The position numbers and the translations under genes are program-made. The notes beneath the pieces were generated by a model. It saw only the letters and a list, made by a program, of their open reading frames with translations. It searched no databases and was not told where the DNA came from. A stretch of DNA of 38,782 nucleotides from an archaeon UBA583 (GTDB lineage: Archaea; Nanobdellota; Nanobdellia; Woesearchaeales; UBA583): assembly GCA_002506365.1 (NCBI GenBank), contig DAXK01000022.1:1-38782 (forward strand). Reading direction: 5' to 3'. Of this stretch, positions 16,271 to 24,456 are shown one piece after another (positions within the stretch are counted from its first letter, which is position 1; every line of letters begins with the position of its first letter).

Positions 16271-16420
16271 TTTTAACCAATTATTTTTAAAAACTAATTC
16301 TAAACAATAAAACAAACATAAATAATAAAATTACAACAAAATAATTTAATTTTAATAAGAAATATAATAATAAAACTTGAAATTATTTTAATAAAATAAA
16401 ATAATTAACAAATTAAAGGA

Positions 16421-16591
16421 CTAAACCTTTAACTTGTTTCTTCTCCAAGATCTCTTCATACCTAAGTGTGAAGGGTGAACCTTTTTACCAGTTCCAAACT
16501 TTTTAATTACAGCAAACATAGGAGCCCACTTAGTAGTTCTAGCAGCTTTAATTAATCTTTGTTTTTTAGCAGGATGTTTATACCGTGTCAT
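16421..16591 (-). CDS. rpl39e: Ribosomal protein eL39
   Basis: This 56-aa gene is very small. The sequence begins MTRYKHPAKKQRLIKAARTT and ends SWRRNKLKV, matching the eL39 pattern (KKxRLxKA near the start, RxWRRxKLK at the end). eL39 is a basic 50S protein lining the peptide exit tunnel. The middle (about 20-45) differs from the usual PxWVxxKT segment, reading KWAPMFAVIKKFGTGKKVHP, and a few residues are added, so it is a divergent member of slightly more than usual length (about 51 aa). Its ATG is 2 nt after the eS24 stop, in the same operon. Confidence 0.85.
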   Translation of the reverse strand: MTRYKHPAKKQRLIKAARTTKWAPMFAVIKKFGTGKKVHPSHLGMKRSWRRNKLKV

Positions 16592-16593
16592 TT

Positions 16594-16884
16594 TTATTCC
16601 TCAGCCTCATCTGCTTTAGTTACATTTCTCTTAGCAATATGCTTAGCAGTAACCTTTTCTAAAGTTTCCTTGTTATCGTAAATACTAGCAGTTACAGTAA
16701 CATTAGCGTTCCCATATCTTGATCCAATATTTTCAATAATAACTAAGTCTTCTTCAGCGTCAAACTTTTTAACAACTTGAGCTTTCGCTTCAACTCTAGT
16801 AATAGTAGCTGCTGCGTTTTCGATAGTTAACTTAACTTCTCTTCTCCCAAGTAATTTATTTTCGAAATCTGATTTAACTTCCAT
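16594..16884 (-). CDS. rps24e: Ribosomal protein eS24
   Basis: With the ATG at 16884 this is a 96-aa small-subunit protein. It has the family pattern ENKLLGRREVKLTIEN near the start, then FDAEEDLVIIENIGSRYG and ANVTVTASIYDNKETLEKV. The internal ATG is preferred because homologues begin MEV/MKI and because GAGTGAT sits 6 nt before it as ribosome-binding site; the ATG at 16899, which overlaps psmB by 8 nt, would add five residues and has no such site. It lies between psmB and eL39, so translation is probably coupled. Confidence 0.9.
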   Translation of the reverse strand: MEVKSDFENKLLGRREVKLTIENAAATITRVEAKAQVVKKFDAEEDLVIIENIGSRYGNANVTVTASIYDNKETLEKVTAKHIAKRNVTKADEAEE

Positions 16885-16891
16885 TTTCAAA

Positions 16892-17518
16892 TCACTCATT
16901 TACCATTTCAGTTTTCACGATTTTTCGTTCAACTTCACGGATTCCATCCTTAGAAACAATCTTGGCAATGTAACCACCACCACTTGCATTATCATTCTTA
17001 AAAGCAACTTTATAGCATTTTTCAAGTAAGTCTAAAGATTCTTTTTCAGTCATATTTGATTTGTATTGAGTATCTAAAACACTCTTCACAAAAATACTTC
17101 CTGAACCATTAGTAACATAAGGTTCAACATCAATCATTGATCCATCAGGACTCAATTCAAACAAAGATACACCATCTTTTTCATCATATCCACCCATAAT
17201 TGAAGCCAGCACAGCACCAGATTCTCTAGCACCTAACTGATAAGAATTCAAAACTGAAGCTACTTCCATAACTCTAGCATTTCTTTCCTTTTTCAATTCA
17301 AGTAATTTTACTTCACTTTTTAAATTTCTTAAAAAAAGTTGAGCGGCTGACACATGACCCGCAACAGTTGACACAACATTTTCAGACACATCAAACAATT
17401 TCGTAAAATTATCTGACTCAATCTTATAAGTTGTAATTCTTCTATCCGCAGCCACAATAACTCCTCCCTTAAAGAGAAATCCAATACACGTTGTTCCTGT
17501 TTTGATTTCGTTCGTCAT
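16892..17518 (-). CDS. psmB: Proteasome beta subunit
   Basis: This 208-aa protein is the catalytic subunit of the archaeal 20S proteasome. A short propeptide, MTNEIKTG, precedes the catalytic threonine T9 in TTCIGFLFKGGVIVAADRR; the conserved Asp of AADRR and a Lys about 32 residues after the mature N-terminus (NFTKLF) complete the active site. The later GSGSIFVKSVLD and NDNASGGGYIAKIV match conserved family regions. The G/T cleavage site is intact. It is embedded in a ribosomal protein operon between uS7 and eS24, a common arrangement in reduced archaea. Confidence 0.95.
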   Translation of the reverse strand: MTNEIKTGTTCIGFLFKGGVIVAADRRITTYKIESDNFTKLFDVSENVVSTVAGHVSAAQLFLRNLKSEVKLLELKKERNARVMEVASVLNSYQLGARESGAVLASIMGGYDEKDGVSLFELSPDGSMIDVEPYVTNGSGSIFVKSVLDTQYKSNMTEKESLDLLEKCYKVAFKNDNASGGGYIAKIVSKDGIREVERKIVKTEMVNE

Positions 17519-17595
17519 TTTTTATGTTTAATTTACTTCCAAAAAAATAATAAATAAATATTATTATTGAGGTTATTAATTTACTAATTTTAACT

Positions 17596-18198
17596 CTATT
17601 TAGCAGCAGCAGCCATCTTTTCGATTTCTGCTCTCTTTGACATAGCCATTGAAGCGTTACCTTTTTCGTAACAATCCATAATTTCTTCAACTAAAGCAGA
17701 AACAATTGATTTCTCCTTATTGAAAGCTTTATATGAAGCTCCTTGACAAATATATCTAATAACTAAATCTACTCTTCTTTGAGGACCAATATCTACAGCT
17801 TGAGCGTATCTAGCCCCTGCTCTTTCAATTGTGATAACTTCTTCTCTAGGAGAAGCGTTCTCAACAGCACTAACTAAAACTTGAATAGGATTTGATTTTG
17901 TTTTTTTCTCTAATTGAGTTAAAACTTCAAACATAGTATTCATTGATGTCTTAGCTTTTCCAGTATTATGTCCGGAAGATTGTCTATGTCTCTTACCTTT
18001 GTGACCACAAACATTAATTCTGTTCATTAATCTTTCAACAATATTAACTTTCGTTTTATAGAAAGGAGTATTGTGGTAATATCCATTAGTTCTAGGAACT
18101 ACAATAGGTTCAATGTTAATATATGGTTTAATACCAATATCTGAAACAACAACTTCAGCAAATGACCACTTATTAAATAATTTAATTTCAGCAACCAT
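17596..18198 (-). CDS. rps7: Ribosomal protein uS7
   Basis: This 200-aa small-subunit protein binds the head of 16S rRNA. Archaeal/eukaryotic-type features are the N-terminal LFNKWSFAEVVVSDIGIKPY and VERLMNR. The conserved core follows with VLVSAVENASPREEVITIER and AGARYAQAVDIGPQRRVDLV. Length is typical for archaea. Its ATG is 1 nt after the uS12 stop (18200), and it precedes psmB by 77 nt. The order eL30-uS12-uS7 is widely kept in archaea, usually right after the RNA polymerase genes; here it has been separated from them. Confidence 0.96.
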   Translation of the reverse strand: MVAEIKLFNKWSFAEVVVSDIGIKPYINIEPIVVPRTNGYYHNTPFYKTKVNIVERLMNRINVCGHKGKRHRQSSGHNTGKAKTSMNTMFEVLTQLEKKTKSNPIQVLVSAVENASPREEVITIERAGARYAQAVDIGPQRRVDLVIRYICQGASYKAFNKEKSIVSALVEEIMDCYEKGNASMAMSKRAEIEKMAAAAK

Positions 18199-18199
18199 T

Positions 18200-18622
18200 T
18201 TACTTTCTTGCCCTCTCTAACTTACCCTTAATTAAAGCCTTTAAAGATTGACCATTAACTTGAATAACTCTCCAACGAATACCTGGAATATCTCCTTTAG
18301 ATTTTCCTTTAATTCCACCAATTCCTTCAATCATAACTTCATCGTGTTCATTAACAAACTTTGATGCGTTATTTCCTGGTAGGAATGCAGCAACGGATTT
18401 ACCGTTCTTGGATAATTGAACTACACAACACTTTCTTAAAGCAGAGTTTGGTTGTTTAGCTTCTCTTTCTGTTTTTTCTAAAACAATTCCTTTAGCTTGT
18501 GATGAACACTCCAAAGGATCATACTTAGCTTTCTTTAAAGGATCTACCTTAGTTTTCTTAAAATTATTTCTGTTTGAAATTAATTTCTTAGCGGCAAATA
18601 ATCCATTAGTCTTTTTTCCCAT
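18200..18622 (-). CDS. rps12: Ribosomal protein uS12
   Basis: This 140-aa protein is a decoding-centre component of the small subunit. KQPNSALRKCCVVQLSKNGK is the universal core, and IRWRVIQVNGQSLKALIKG the C-terminal end. Residues VAAFLPGNNASKFVNEHDEV match the archaeal/eukaryotic form. It starts 2 nt after the eL30 stop and stops just before uS7, so the three are translated as one unit. Confidence 0.96.
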   Translation of the reverse strand: MGKKTNGLFAAKKLISNRNNFKKTKVDPLKKAKYDPLECSSQAKGIVLEKTEREAKQPNSALRKCCVVQLSKNGKSVAAFLPGNNASKFVNEHDEVMIEGIGGIKGKSKGDIPGIRWRVIQVNGQSLKALIKGKLERARK

Positions 18623-18624
18623 TT

Positions 18625-18993
18625 TTAAATTCTCACAGTAACCATTGAAACGTTGAATGGTTTACCTAATTTTTGTCCAAGTTCTGAGTTATCTAACTCT
18701 AAAGCAACAATTTCAACATCAGCTAAAGAACCGTAGTGTTGAATTTTCTTTAAAGTTAATTCATCAGGATTTAAAGAAGTATAAATCTTCTTTACTTCAC
18801 TTGCCTTTAATAGTTTCTCAGCGATTTTCGCACCGAAAACTAACTTATTCTCTCTGTTAAAAGCTAATAAATCAATAACATTTTGATCTTCTGATCTCTT
18901 GTCTTTTGATCTTTTAACAAATTTCTTTGAAAATCCTTTAAGTTCATTTGGAGCTGATTCAGCTTCAATAGTAACTTGTTTAACATCTTCCAT
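18625..18993 (-). CDS. rpl30e: Ribosomal protein eL30 with N-terminal extension
   Basis: This 122-aa protein belongs to the L7Ae/eL30 kink-turn-binding superfamily. The core (about 47-122) has LVFGAKIAEKLLKASEVKK, IQHYGSLADVEIVALE and a C-terminal NSELGQKLGKPFNVSMVTV, closest to eL30; L7Ae is less likely because of the NSxELGxxxGKPF ending and the operon position before uS12. Archaeal eL30 is about 100 aa; here some 45 charged residues (MEDVKQ...KRSKDKRSEDQNV) precede the core. GATATATTT about 23 nt before the ATG suggests a leaderless start for the whole eL30-uS12-uS7-psmB-eS24-eL39 operon. Confidence 0.82.
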   Translation of the reverse strand: MEDVKQVTIEAESAPNELKGFSKKFVKRSKDKRSEDQNVIDLLAFNRENKLVFGAKIAEKLLKASEVKKIYTSLNPDELTLKKIQHYGSLADVEIVALELDNSELGQKLGKPFNVSMVTVRI

Positions 18994-19042
18994 TTTTTGT
19001 TATAAAACCTCAAATATATCAAAAAAAAATACAAAATAAAAT

Positions 19043-19052
19043 CGCGTAAACG
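19043..19052. promoter_or_regulatory. Short dyad upstream of the eL30 operon
   Basis: GCGTAAACGC is a perfect 4-bp inverted repeat around AA, GC-rich against a background of almost pure A/T. It lies about 50 bp before the eL30 ATG and just upstream of its TATA-like box, and also downstream of the candidate RNA gene. It may be an operator for the operon or part of the RNA's end. Confidence 0.3.
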
Positions 19053-19093
19053 CAAAATTAATATGTAATTAAATTATCAAATATTTTATTTGC

Positions 19094-19168
19094 GAAGAAA
19101 GAAAAAGTAAATCTTACTTAAAAAAGAGCTTACTCCACAACCAAATGTTGCTTCTCATCTCTTTCTTC
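19094..19168 (-). ncRNA. Candidate 75-nt structured RNA
   Basis: Read on the - strand, 8-nt arms CTTTCTTC/GAAGAAAG (19161-19168 and 19094-19101) close a 75-nt segment holding three further hairpins: CAAC-ATTTG-GTTG, GAG-TAAG-CTC and AAGTAA-GAT-TTACTT. It starts about 27 nt after the TATA-like TTTATAAA (19192-19198), the expected spacing for a transcript start. The sequence TATAAATGGTTAATT around this box is nearly the same as that before tRNA-Asp at 20611 (TTTAAATGGTTAATT). It has no TTCGA T-loop, so it is not a tRNA, and no CTGA, so not a plain C/D RNA, although GAGATGA resembles box C. It might instead be a structured leader for the eL30 operon. Confidence 0.45.
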
Positions 19169-19184
19169 TAGTAAAAATAAACAA

Positions 19185-19199
19185 TTAACCATTTATAAA
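19185..19199 (-). promoter_or_regulatory. Promoter of the candidate RNA
   Basis: The - strand sequence TTTATAAATGGTTAATT carries a good archaeal TATA box about 27 nt before the closing stem of the candidate RNA. The downstream GGTTAATT block is shared with the tRNA-Asp promoter near 20640-20656, which suggests a class of promoter for stable RNAs. Confidence 0.45.
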
Positions 19200-19222
19200 C
19201 CTAATTATAAAATAAAAAATTA

Positions 19223-19723
19223 TCAAACATAAACATTAATTTTTTTAACAGCAATTCCAGAATTAATTTGTAAATCATATATATTAACAGATTTATCATA
19301 TACAAAATTTATTAATTTGCTTCCCAAATCAGTAACCACATAATATTCATAATTTAAAACCTCATCAAGACTCAAACTTGTAACTCCAACCCCCCTAGAA
19401 CACTTTTCAAAAGAATCAAATAAATTCAAATTCAAAAAAGCATTTCTCAGAGTAGATTTTTTTAAAATTCCTAAAGAAACCAAATTCCCACATACATAAG
19501 ATTTATGAAAATAATTCAAATACTTACCAGTATCAACTTCTATCTGACCACAATAAATTTTTTTATCAGAATTCAAATCAAAAGCTAAAGTTTTCCCAAA
19601 AGAATTAAAAAACCTAAATTCACCATCAACTAATCCAACTAACCCCTCAGAAGATAAAATCGAACCCGGAGATAAATTAACATAATTATTTGAAAACAAT
19701 TTATCCTTTAACCCCATAAACAT
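19223..19723 (-). CDS. Unknown 166-aa protein, paralogue of the next gene
   Basis: I recognise no family. Residues 15-50 (NYVNLSPGSILSSEGLVGLV, then GEFRFFNSFGKTLAFDLNS) align by eye with the 188-aa neighbour (FFSPGSIISNDGLISL, then KGKSLIFDINSKKR), and later blocks match too: VSLGILKKSTLRNAF versus VSRGILEKISLFEAF, and YYVVTDLGSKLI versus YFVLTEYGSKHL. The order of blocks is the same, so they are tandem duplicates that have diverged far. No signal peptide or membrane helix is seen. A TATTATATTTT box about 25 nt before the ATG at 19723 suits a leaderless start; the ATG at 19717 is an alternative. It is a soluble protein of unknown role. Confidence 0.7.
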   Translation of the reverse strand: MFMGLKDKLFSNNYVNLSPGSILSSEGLVGLVDGEFRFFNSFGKTLAFDLNSDKKIYCGQIEVDTGKYLNYFHKSYVCGNLVSLGILKKSTLRNAFLNLNLFDSFEKCSRGVGVTSLSLDEVLNYEYYVVTDLGSKLINFVYDKSVNIYDLQINSGIAVKKINVYV

Positions 19724-19853
19724 AAACTAAGTAAACAATTAAAAAATATAATAGTTAGTATAAAAAAATATCCATAAAATAAAATAAATATCCTAAAATA
19801 AAAATAAAATGAAAAAAAAATTAAATAAATATCCCTAAAATTAAGAAATAAAA

Positions 19854-20420
19854 TTAAATCACAAGTAATTTATGTAATGTTCTTAATCCAAAAACATTAT
19901 AATTATTAATTTTTAAATACAAATGTTTTGAGCCATATTCAGTTAATACAAAATAATCTCCACTAATTACTTTGGAAAATTCATATTTTAAAGGCACATT
20001 CAAACCAGAAACTTTTAAAAATTCTAAAATATTTAATCCTTCGTGTTTTTTCAAATCATCATGTGTTAAAAAATTAATTGAACTTACAAAAATATCCAAA
20101 ATATTTAATTTTTTAAAAGCTTCAAACAAAGAAATTTTTTCCAAAATTCCACGACTAACCAAACTATCCAAAGAATAATAAGAATAATCTAAAACAAAAT
20201 CAATTGAATTATCTAACTTTAAATCTCCATAAAAAATTCTTTTTTTTGAATTAATATCAAAAATTAAACTTTTTCCCTTTGACTTATATAAATGAAAATA
20301 ATTATCTAACTCCAAAGAAATTAAACCATCATTAGAAATAATTGAACCTGGTGAAAAAAATATTTTATTCGGTTCTGAAATTTCATTTGAATTTTTTTTA
20401 AAAACAATTCCCTCAAACAT
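19854..20420 (-). CDS. Unknown 188-aa protein, paralogue of the previous gene
   Basis: Partner of the tandem pair described at 19223-19723, sharing SPGSI/GLISL, GKSLIFDINSKK, SRGILEK and the C-terminal YFVLTEYGSKHL. It carries about 20 more residues in the middle (LKKHEGLNILEFLKVSGLNV). The start is the ATG at 20420 (MFEGIVFKKNS) because its N-terminus then resembles the partner (MFMGLKDKLFSN) and because TTTATATAT lies about 25 nt upstream. The longer frame back to a TTG at 20483 would cover that promoter. Function unknown. Confidence 0.7.
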   Translation of the reverse strand: MFEGIVFKKNSNEISEPNKIFFSPGSIISNDGLISLELDNYFHLYKSKGKSLIFDINSKKRIFYGDLKLDNSIDFVLDYSYYSLDSLVSRGILEKISLFEAFKKLNILDIFVSSINFLTHDDLKKHEGLNILEFLKVSGLNVPLKYEFSKVISGDYFVLTEYGSKHLYLKINNYNVFGLRTLHKLLVI

Positions 20421-20536
20421 AAATAAATTATAAAAAAAACATATATAAATATTATTCATCAAAAGAAAAAATAAAAACACCAAACATAATAAAATTATAA
20501 AATTTTAATTTGATAATTTTAGAAGTAAATAAAAAG

Positions 20537-20611
20537 CGCCCGAACCGGGATTTGAACCCGGGTCTTTACCGTGACAGGGTAAAATGATGGGCCGGACTAC
20601 ACCATTCGGGC
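20537..20611 (-). tRNA. tRNA-Asp (GUC), copy 1
   Basis: A complete cloverleaf of 75 nt reads on the - strand: acceptor GCCCGAA/TTCGGGC, anticodon stem TTACC/GGTAA with loop CTGTCAC (anticodon GTC), T-arm GGG-TTCAAAT-CCC, and discriminator G as expected for Asp. CCA is not encoded. T-rich sequence follows the 3' end, and a TTTTTAAAT box lies about 45 nt before the 5' end. It is identical in sequence to the copy at 28241-28315. Confidence 0.97.
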
Positions 20612-20721
20612 AATACGCACTTTAATAATAATAAATAGAATTAACCATTTAAAAAGTTTTTGGAAATTGAATAAATATAATCAAAAACCAAAATAGATTA
20701 ATAAATAATAAAATAAATTAT

Positions 20722-21870
20722 TTATTCATTTCTAGGTTTAACAGCAACCTTTGGAATACCAGTTCCAACATTAACCATTTGATTAGTCATAATATTTTCA
20801 GTAATTGAAGTTAAAGGATTTCTATTATTCATAATAGCTCCCTTACTAATATGCTTTAAAGCAGTTTCAAAAGAAGCCTTAGTTAAAACATTAATCTTAT
20901 CTGCAACAATACCATAACGAGTCATCCCTCTAGGCTCCCCAGTATAACACATAGCATCAGCAATTAATAAAACATGTCTCTCATTAACAGATAAACCTTG
21001 TGAATTAACTACCTCCATAATCTCATGAATAATTAAAGCTCTAGCAGCCTCAATTCCATAAGTATCAAAAATTTCATTAATATCATTACAAAATAATCTA
21101 TCAACATCAACACCCTCAATCTTTTTAACATTCTTTAAAGAAATTCCTTGAGTTGTAATTAAATACTCATCTCCATCCTTAGTCAAATTAACATCAGAAA
21201 CTCCTTTAATTCCATAAACAATTGAATTATAAGCTAATTCCTTAATCCCCATTAAATCCTTTAATCCAGATGTTGCGGTTCCCTTAACTTCTAAGATCTT
21301 ACCATCAACAATTTCTGAATCCTTTCTAATTTTTCTATCTAAATATGAAATAATAGCTTCAGCCTCTAAATCAAACTTCTTTAAAGCTTTAGTATCTAAC
21401 TTAATAACTACCTTTTTATTTTCAGTATCAATATCAGAAGAAGATGCAATCTCAACTAATCTTGTTTCCTTAATTTTTGCAGCAATTAATTTAACTGAAG
21501 TTTCATTATTAAATTCAGGAGTTAGATAAATCTTCATCATAGGACCCTCTAAATTTTTCTTTACATCTAAAATTTCAATTAATCTAGGTAAACCTTGAAC
21601 ACTTGAAGATGCTACACCCGCAAAGTGGAATGTATTTAAAGTCATTTGAGTTGAAGGTTCTCCAACAGATTGAGCAGTAATTACACCAATAGCTTCATAT
21701 GGAGAAATTTTAGATTCCTCATACTCAGCAGTCACATTTGCTAAAATTTTCTTAACATTAGCATCAGTAACCTTAGCAGGTAAATGCTTATTCACTTCAT
21801 CTAAAATATATTGAGGGAACTCTGGATTCTCCTCTCTAAATTTAGTAACTAATTTATTTTCCTTAACCAT
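20722..21870 (-). CDS. rpoA2: RNA polymerase subunit A''
   Basis: This 382-aa protein is the C-terminal part of the largest RNA polymerase subunit, split in archaea. It begins with the bridge-side and trigger-loop region: EAIGVITAQSVGEPSTQMTL and NTFHFAGVASSSVQGLPRL. It ends with the clamp-closing part containing SFETALKHISKGAIMN and VGTGIPKV. Length is normal. Its ATG is 1 nt after the rpoA' stop, so the two are co-translated. It is the last gene of the five-gene polymerase operon; a spacer of 110 bp separates it from tRNA-Asp. Confidence 0.97.
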   Translation of the reverse strand: MVKENKLVTKFREENPEFPQYILDEVNKHLPAKVTDANVKKILANVTAEYEESKISPYEAIGVITAQSVGEPSTQMTLNTFHFAGVASSSVQGLPRLIEILDVKKNLEGPMMKIYLTPEFNNETSVKLIAAKIKETRLVEIASSSDIDTENKKVVIKLDTKALKKFDLEAEAIISYLDRKIRKDSEIVDGKILEVKGTATSGLKDLMGIKELAYNSIVYGIKGVSDVNLTKDGDEYLITTQGISLKNVKKIEGVDVDRLFCNDINEIFDTYGIEAARALIIHEIMEVVNSQGLSVNERHVLLIADAMCYTGEPRGMTRYGIVADKINVLTKASFETALKHISKGAIMNNRNPLTSITENIMTNQMVNVGTGIPKVAVKPRNE

Positions 21871-21871
21871 T

Positions 21872-24454
21872 TTAAATATTCCCCTCTAAAGTATTATCAA
21901 TAATAGATTTCACATCAAACTTACCACTAACCGTTTTAGCTACATCAATTCCATCATCACCATACTTAAATTGAACAATAACACCATCTTCATTTCTTAC
22001 AGATAAATCATCTTGTGTTAATAAATCAAGCATTGCAGTTGCCATACGTCTATATAGATATCCTGTTTTAGGAGTTCTTAAAGCTGTATCCATTAAACCA
22101 TCTCTTCCAGTAATACACCCAAAGAAAACTTCATGAGGTTGTAATCCTTTTCTTAATGAAGATTTAATATATCCTCCTGCCTCAGCCCCTAAATCCCCTG
22201 ATTTAAATTTAGATAAAGTTCTACCAGCAAATCCTCTTGTTAATCTAGACCCTCTTAAAGATTGTTGACCAACTCCAGCGTGCATTTGAACAATAGATAA
22301 AACCTTACCCATAGCTCCTGAATCCACCATTAACATTGTTCCAGACTCAGAATCTAATTCAGCTTTTACAATTTTCATAGACTCATCACGAATCGCATTT
22401 AATTTTTGTAAAACTGATAATTCAAAAGTTTGTTTTGAAGTTAAACCAGTTAATCTTTCTAATTTACCAGACTCATAAGTTGAAATAGTATCATCAATTT
22501 CACTAAATACAGTATCATTAATTTTTTGAACTCCATCTCTAATCTCTGAAGAAATATCAAAATCCTTCATTGAAACTGTGAATCCTTTCTTCTTTAATAC
22601 TTGAATCCCTAAATTAAACATATAACTAATTGATTCTAATACAGTATCAGGTTCATAATTTTTATGTAAGTAACGTAATAAAACACCACCTCCATCTCCA
22701 ATTAATTTTTTATCAATAACTCCCTCAATTAAAACACTATTTTCAATTTTAACATTACCAGATTTTGATTCTCCAATAAAGTTTACATTTTCAGGTAAAA
22801 CAGCTGAAAAAATTTCAGCCCCAGTAACAGTCTTAGACTTAAAATTCATCTTAGATAAATCATTAAATCCAATTGAAAATAATAATTCAATAGCATCTTC
22901 TCTTGAATAAACTGTTCCTTTTCTTGTTAAAACAAATAAACCAGTAACACTATCTTGAATACATCCAATAACAGCATCCCCTGAAGCAGGTGAAATTAAT
23001 TGATGTTTTACATCCATTAATCTTTCAACTTCTTGTCTAGCTTCTAAAGTTTGAGGCATATGTAAGTTCATCTCATCACCATCAAAATCAGCATTATAAG
23101 GTGAACAAACACCAGGATTAATAGCAAAAGTCTTAATAGGTAAAATCTTAGCAACATGACCCATCATAGATAATTTGTGTAATGAAGGTTGTCTGTTAAA
23201 AATTACAGAATCCCCATCTAACATATGTCTCTCAACAACACATCCAGGCTCTAATTCATCAGCTAATAAATCAACAATTTCAGGAACAATAGTTTTCTTA
23301 TGTCCAACTTTAGTTCTTAAATATGTAGCTCCAGGATACCCTAAAGGACCAACTCTAACTAAAGATCTTAAAAATTCAATATTTGACTCAGTAACAACTT
23401 CTGGAATTGTTAATTTTTTAGCAACTTCATAAGGAACTCCTACTTCATTTAACTTTAACTTTGGATCTGGTGAAATAACAGTACGAGCTGAATAATTTAC
23501 ACGTTTTCCAATTAAATTGTTACGAATTAAACCTTTTTTACCCTTAATTCTCTCAGCAATAGATTTTAAAGCATCACCATTTCTGTGTCTAGCAGGAGGC
23601 AATCCAGGAATAGTATTATCCATATAAGTTGAAATGTGGTATTGTAATAAATCCCATACATCTTCAATAATAGCTTCTGGAACTCCAACTAATAAATGCT
23701 CATGTAATCTTTGATTTGTTCTAATAACATCAGTTAACTTGTGTGTTAGATCATCTTCAGATCTTTGTCCACTTTGTAAAGTAATTGTTGAACGCATAGA
23801 TACAGGAGGAATTGGTAAAGCAGTCATAACTAACCACTCTGGCCTACAATTATTTAATCTTAATAAAAATAAATCAGATTCAGGAATGTTCTCAAATCTA
23901 AATCTAATTTCAGTTGTTAATAATCTCTTTTTCTCCCCTTGAGTAAATGTGAAAACACTAGATTTATCTAACTTAATAGTCTCTTGCTTTGCTTCACAAT
24001 GAGGACAATTTTTAACCTTAGATAAAGCTAATAAAAACTTTTGTTGATATTTTTGGAACTTTTCAGGTCCTAATTCTCTTTGTTGCTTTTTAAATTCAGC
24101 TGTCATCTCAACAATTTTATCTTCAGCAACCATAATTCTGTAACATTCTTGACAAGTACATCTTAAAGTCATATAAATATCATCTACAAAATTAACATTT
24201 AAAATTGGTCTAGCAATTTCTAAATGTCCAAAGTGACCTTCACAATTTTTATATGATTGACCACATGTCTTACAACCTAAACCTGGTTCAATAACTCCCA
24301 TACGTAAGTCCATTAATCCTCCTTCAACAGGAAAACCATACTTATCATAAATCTCAGGAGTAATAACTTTAACAACACTTTGTTTAGTAATTTCTTTAGG
24401 AGATAAAATTGAATATCTTACCTCATTAATTCTTTTAATAATTCTTTTTGCCAT
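21872..24454 (-). CDS. rpoA1: RNA polymerase subunit A'
   Basis: This 860-aa catalytic subunit has the universal active-site motif NADFDGDEMN (454-463), whose three Asp residues hold the catalytic magnesium. Zinc ligands of the clamp are C61, C64, C71 and H74 (CKTCGQSYKNCEGHFGH). A second set, C99, C101/C104 and C150/C153, forms the other zinc site. RQPSLHKLSMMGH is also conserved. Length is slightly below the usual 870-900 aa. It lies 2 nt after rpoB' and 1 nt before rpoA''. Confidence 0.98.
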   Translation of the reverse strand: MAKRIIKRINEVRYSILSPKEITKQSVVKVITPEIYDKYGFPVEGGLMDLRMGVIEPGLGCKTCGQSYKNCEGHFGHLEIARPILNVNFVDDIYMTLRCTCQECYRIMVAEDKIVEMTAEFKKQQRELGPEKFQKYQQKFLLALSKVKNCPHCEAKQETIKLDKSSVFTFTQGEKKRLLTTEIRFRFENIPESDLFLLRLNNCRPEWLVMTALPIPPVSMRSTITLQSGQRSEDDLTHKLTDVIRTNQRLHEHLLVGVPEAIIEDVWDLLQYHISTYMDNTIPGLPPARHRNGDALKSIAERIKGKKGLIRNNLIGKRVNYSARTVISPDPKLKLNEVGVPYEVAKKLTIPEVVTESNIEFLRSLVRVGPLGYPGATYLRTKVGHKKTIVPEIVDLLADELEPGCVVERHMLDGDSVIFNRQPSLHKLSMMGHVAKILPIKTFAINPGVCSPYNADFDGDEMNLHMPQTLEARQEVERLMDVKHQLISPASGDAVIGCIQDSVTGLFVLTRKGTVYSREDAIELLFSIGFNDLSKMNFKSKTVTGAEIFSAVLPENVNFIGESKSGNVKIENSVLIEGVIDKKLIGDGGGVLLRYLHKNYEPDTVLESISYMFNLGIQVLKKKGFTVSMKDFDISSEIRDGVQKINDTVFSEIDDTISTYESGKLERLTGLTSKQTFELSVLQKLNAIRDESMKIVKAELDSESGTMLMVDSGAMGKVLSIVQMHAGVGQQSLRGSRLTRGFAGRTLSKFKSGDLGAEAGGYIKSSLRKGLQPHEVFFGCITGRDGLMDTALRTPKTGYLYRRMATAMLDLLTQDDLSVRNEDGVIVQFKYGDDGIDVAKTVSGKFDVKSIIDNTLEGNI

Positions 24455-24456
24455 TT

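Noticed and set aside
19094..19168. Possible tRNA on the - strand (75 nt, closed by a stem)
   Set aside because: No TTCNANT T-loop, no D-arm pattern and no 7-nt anticodon loop; kept as an unclassified RNA candidate.
19094..19168. C/D box guide RNA
   Set aside because: GAGATGA is near box C but no CTGA box D is present in the element.
20421..20483. Longer start of the 188-aa protein
   Set aside because: It would begin at a TTG and cover the TATA box at the right distance from the ATG at 20420.
23175..23942. Two + strand frames inside rpoA'
   Set aside because: They are antisense shadows of the highly conserved polymerase gene.
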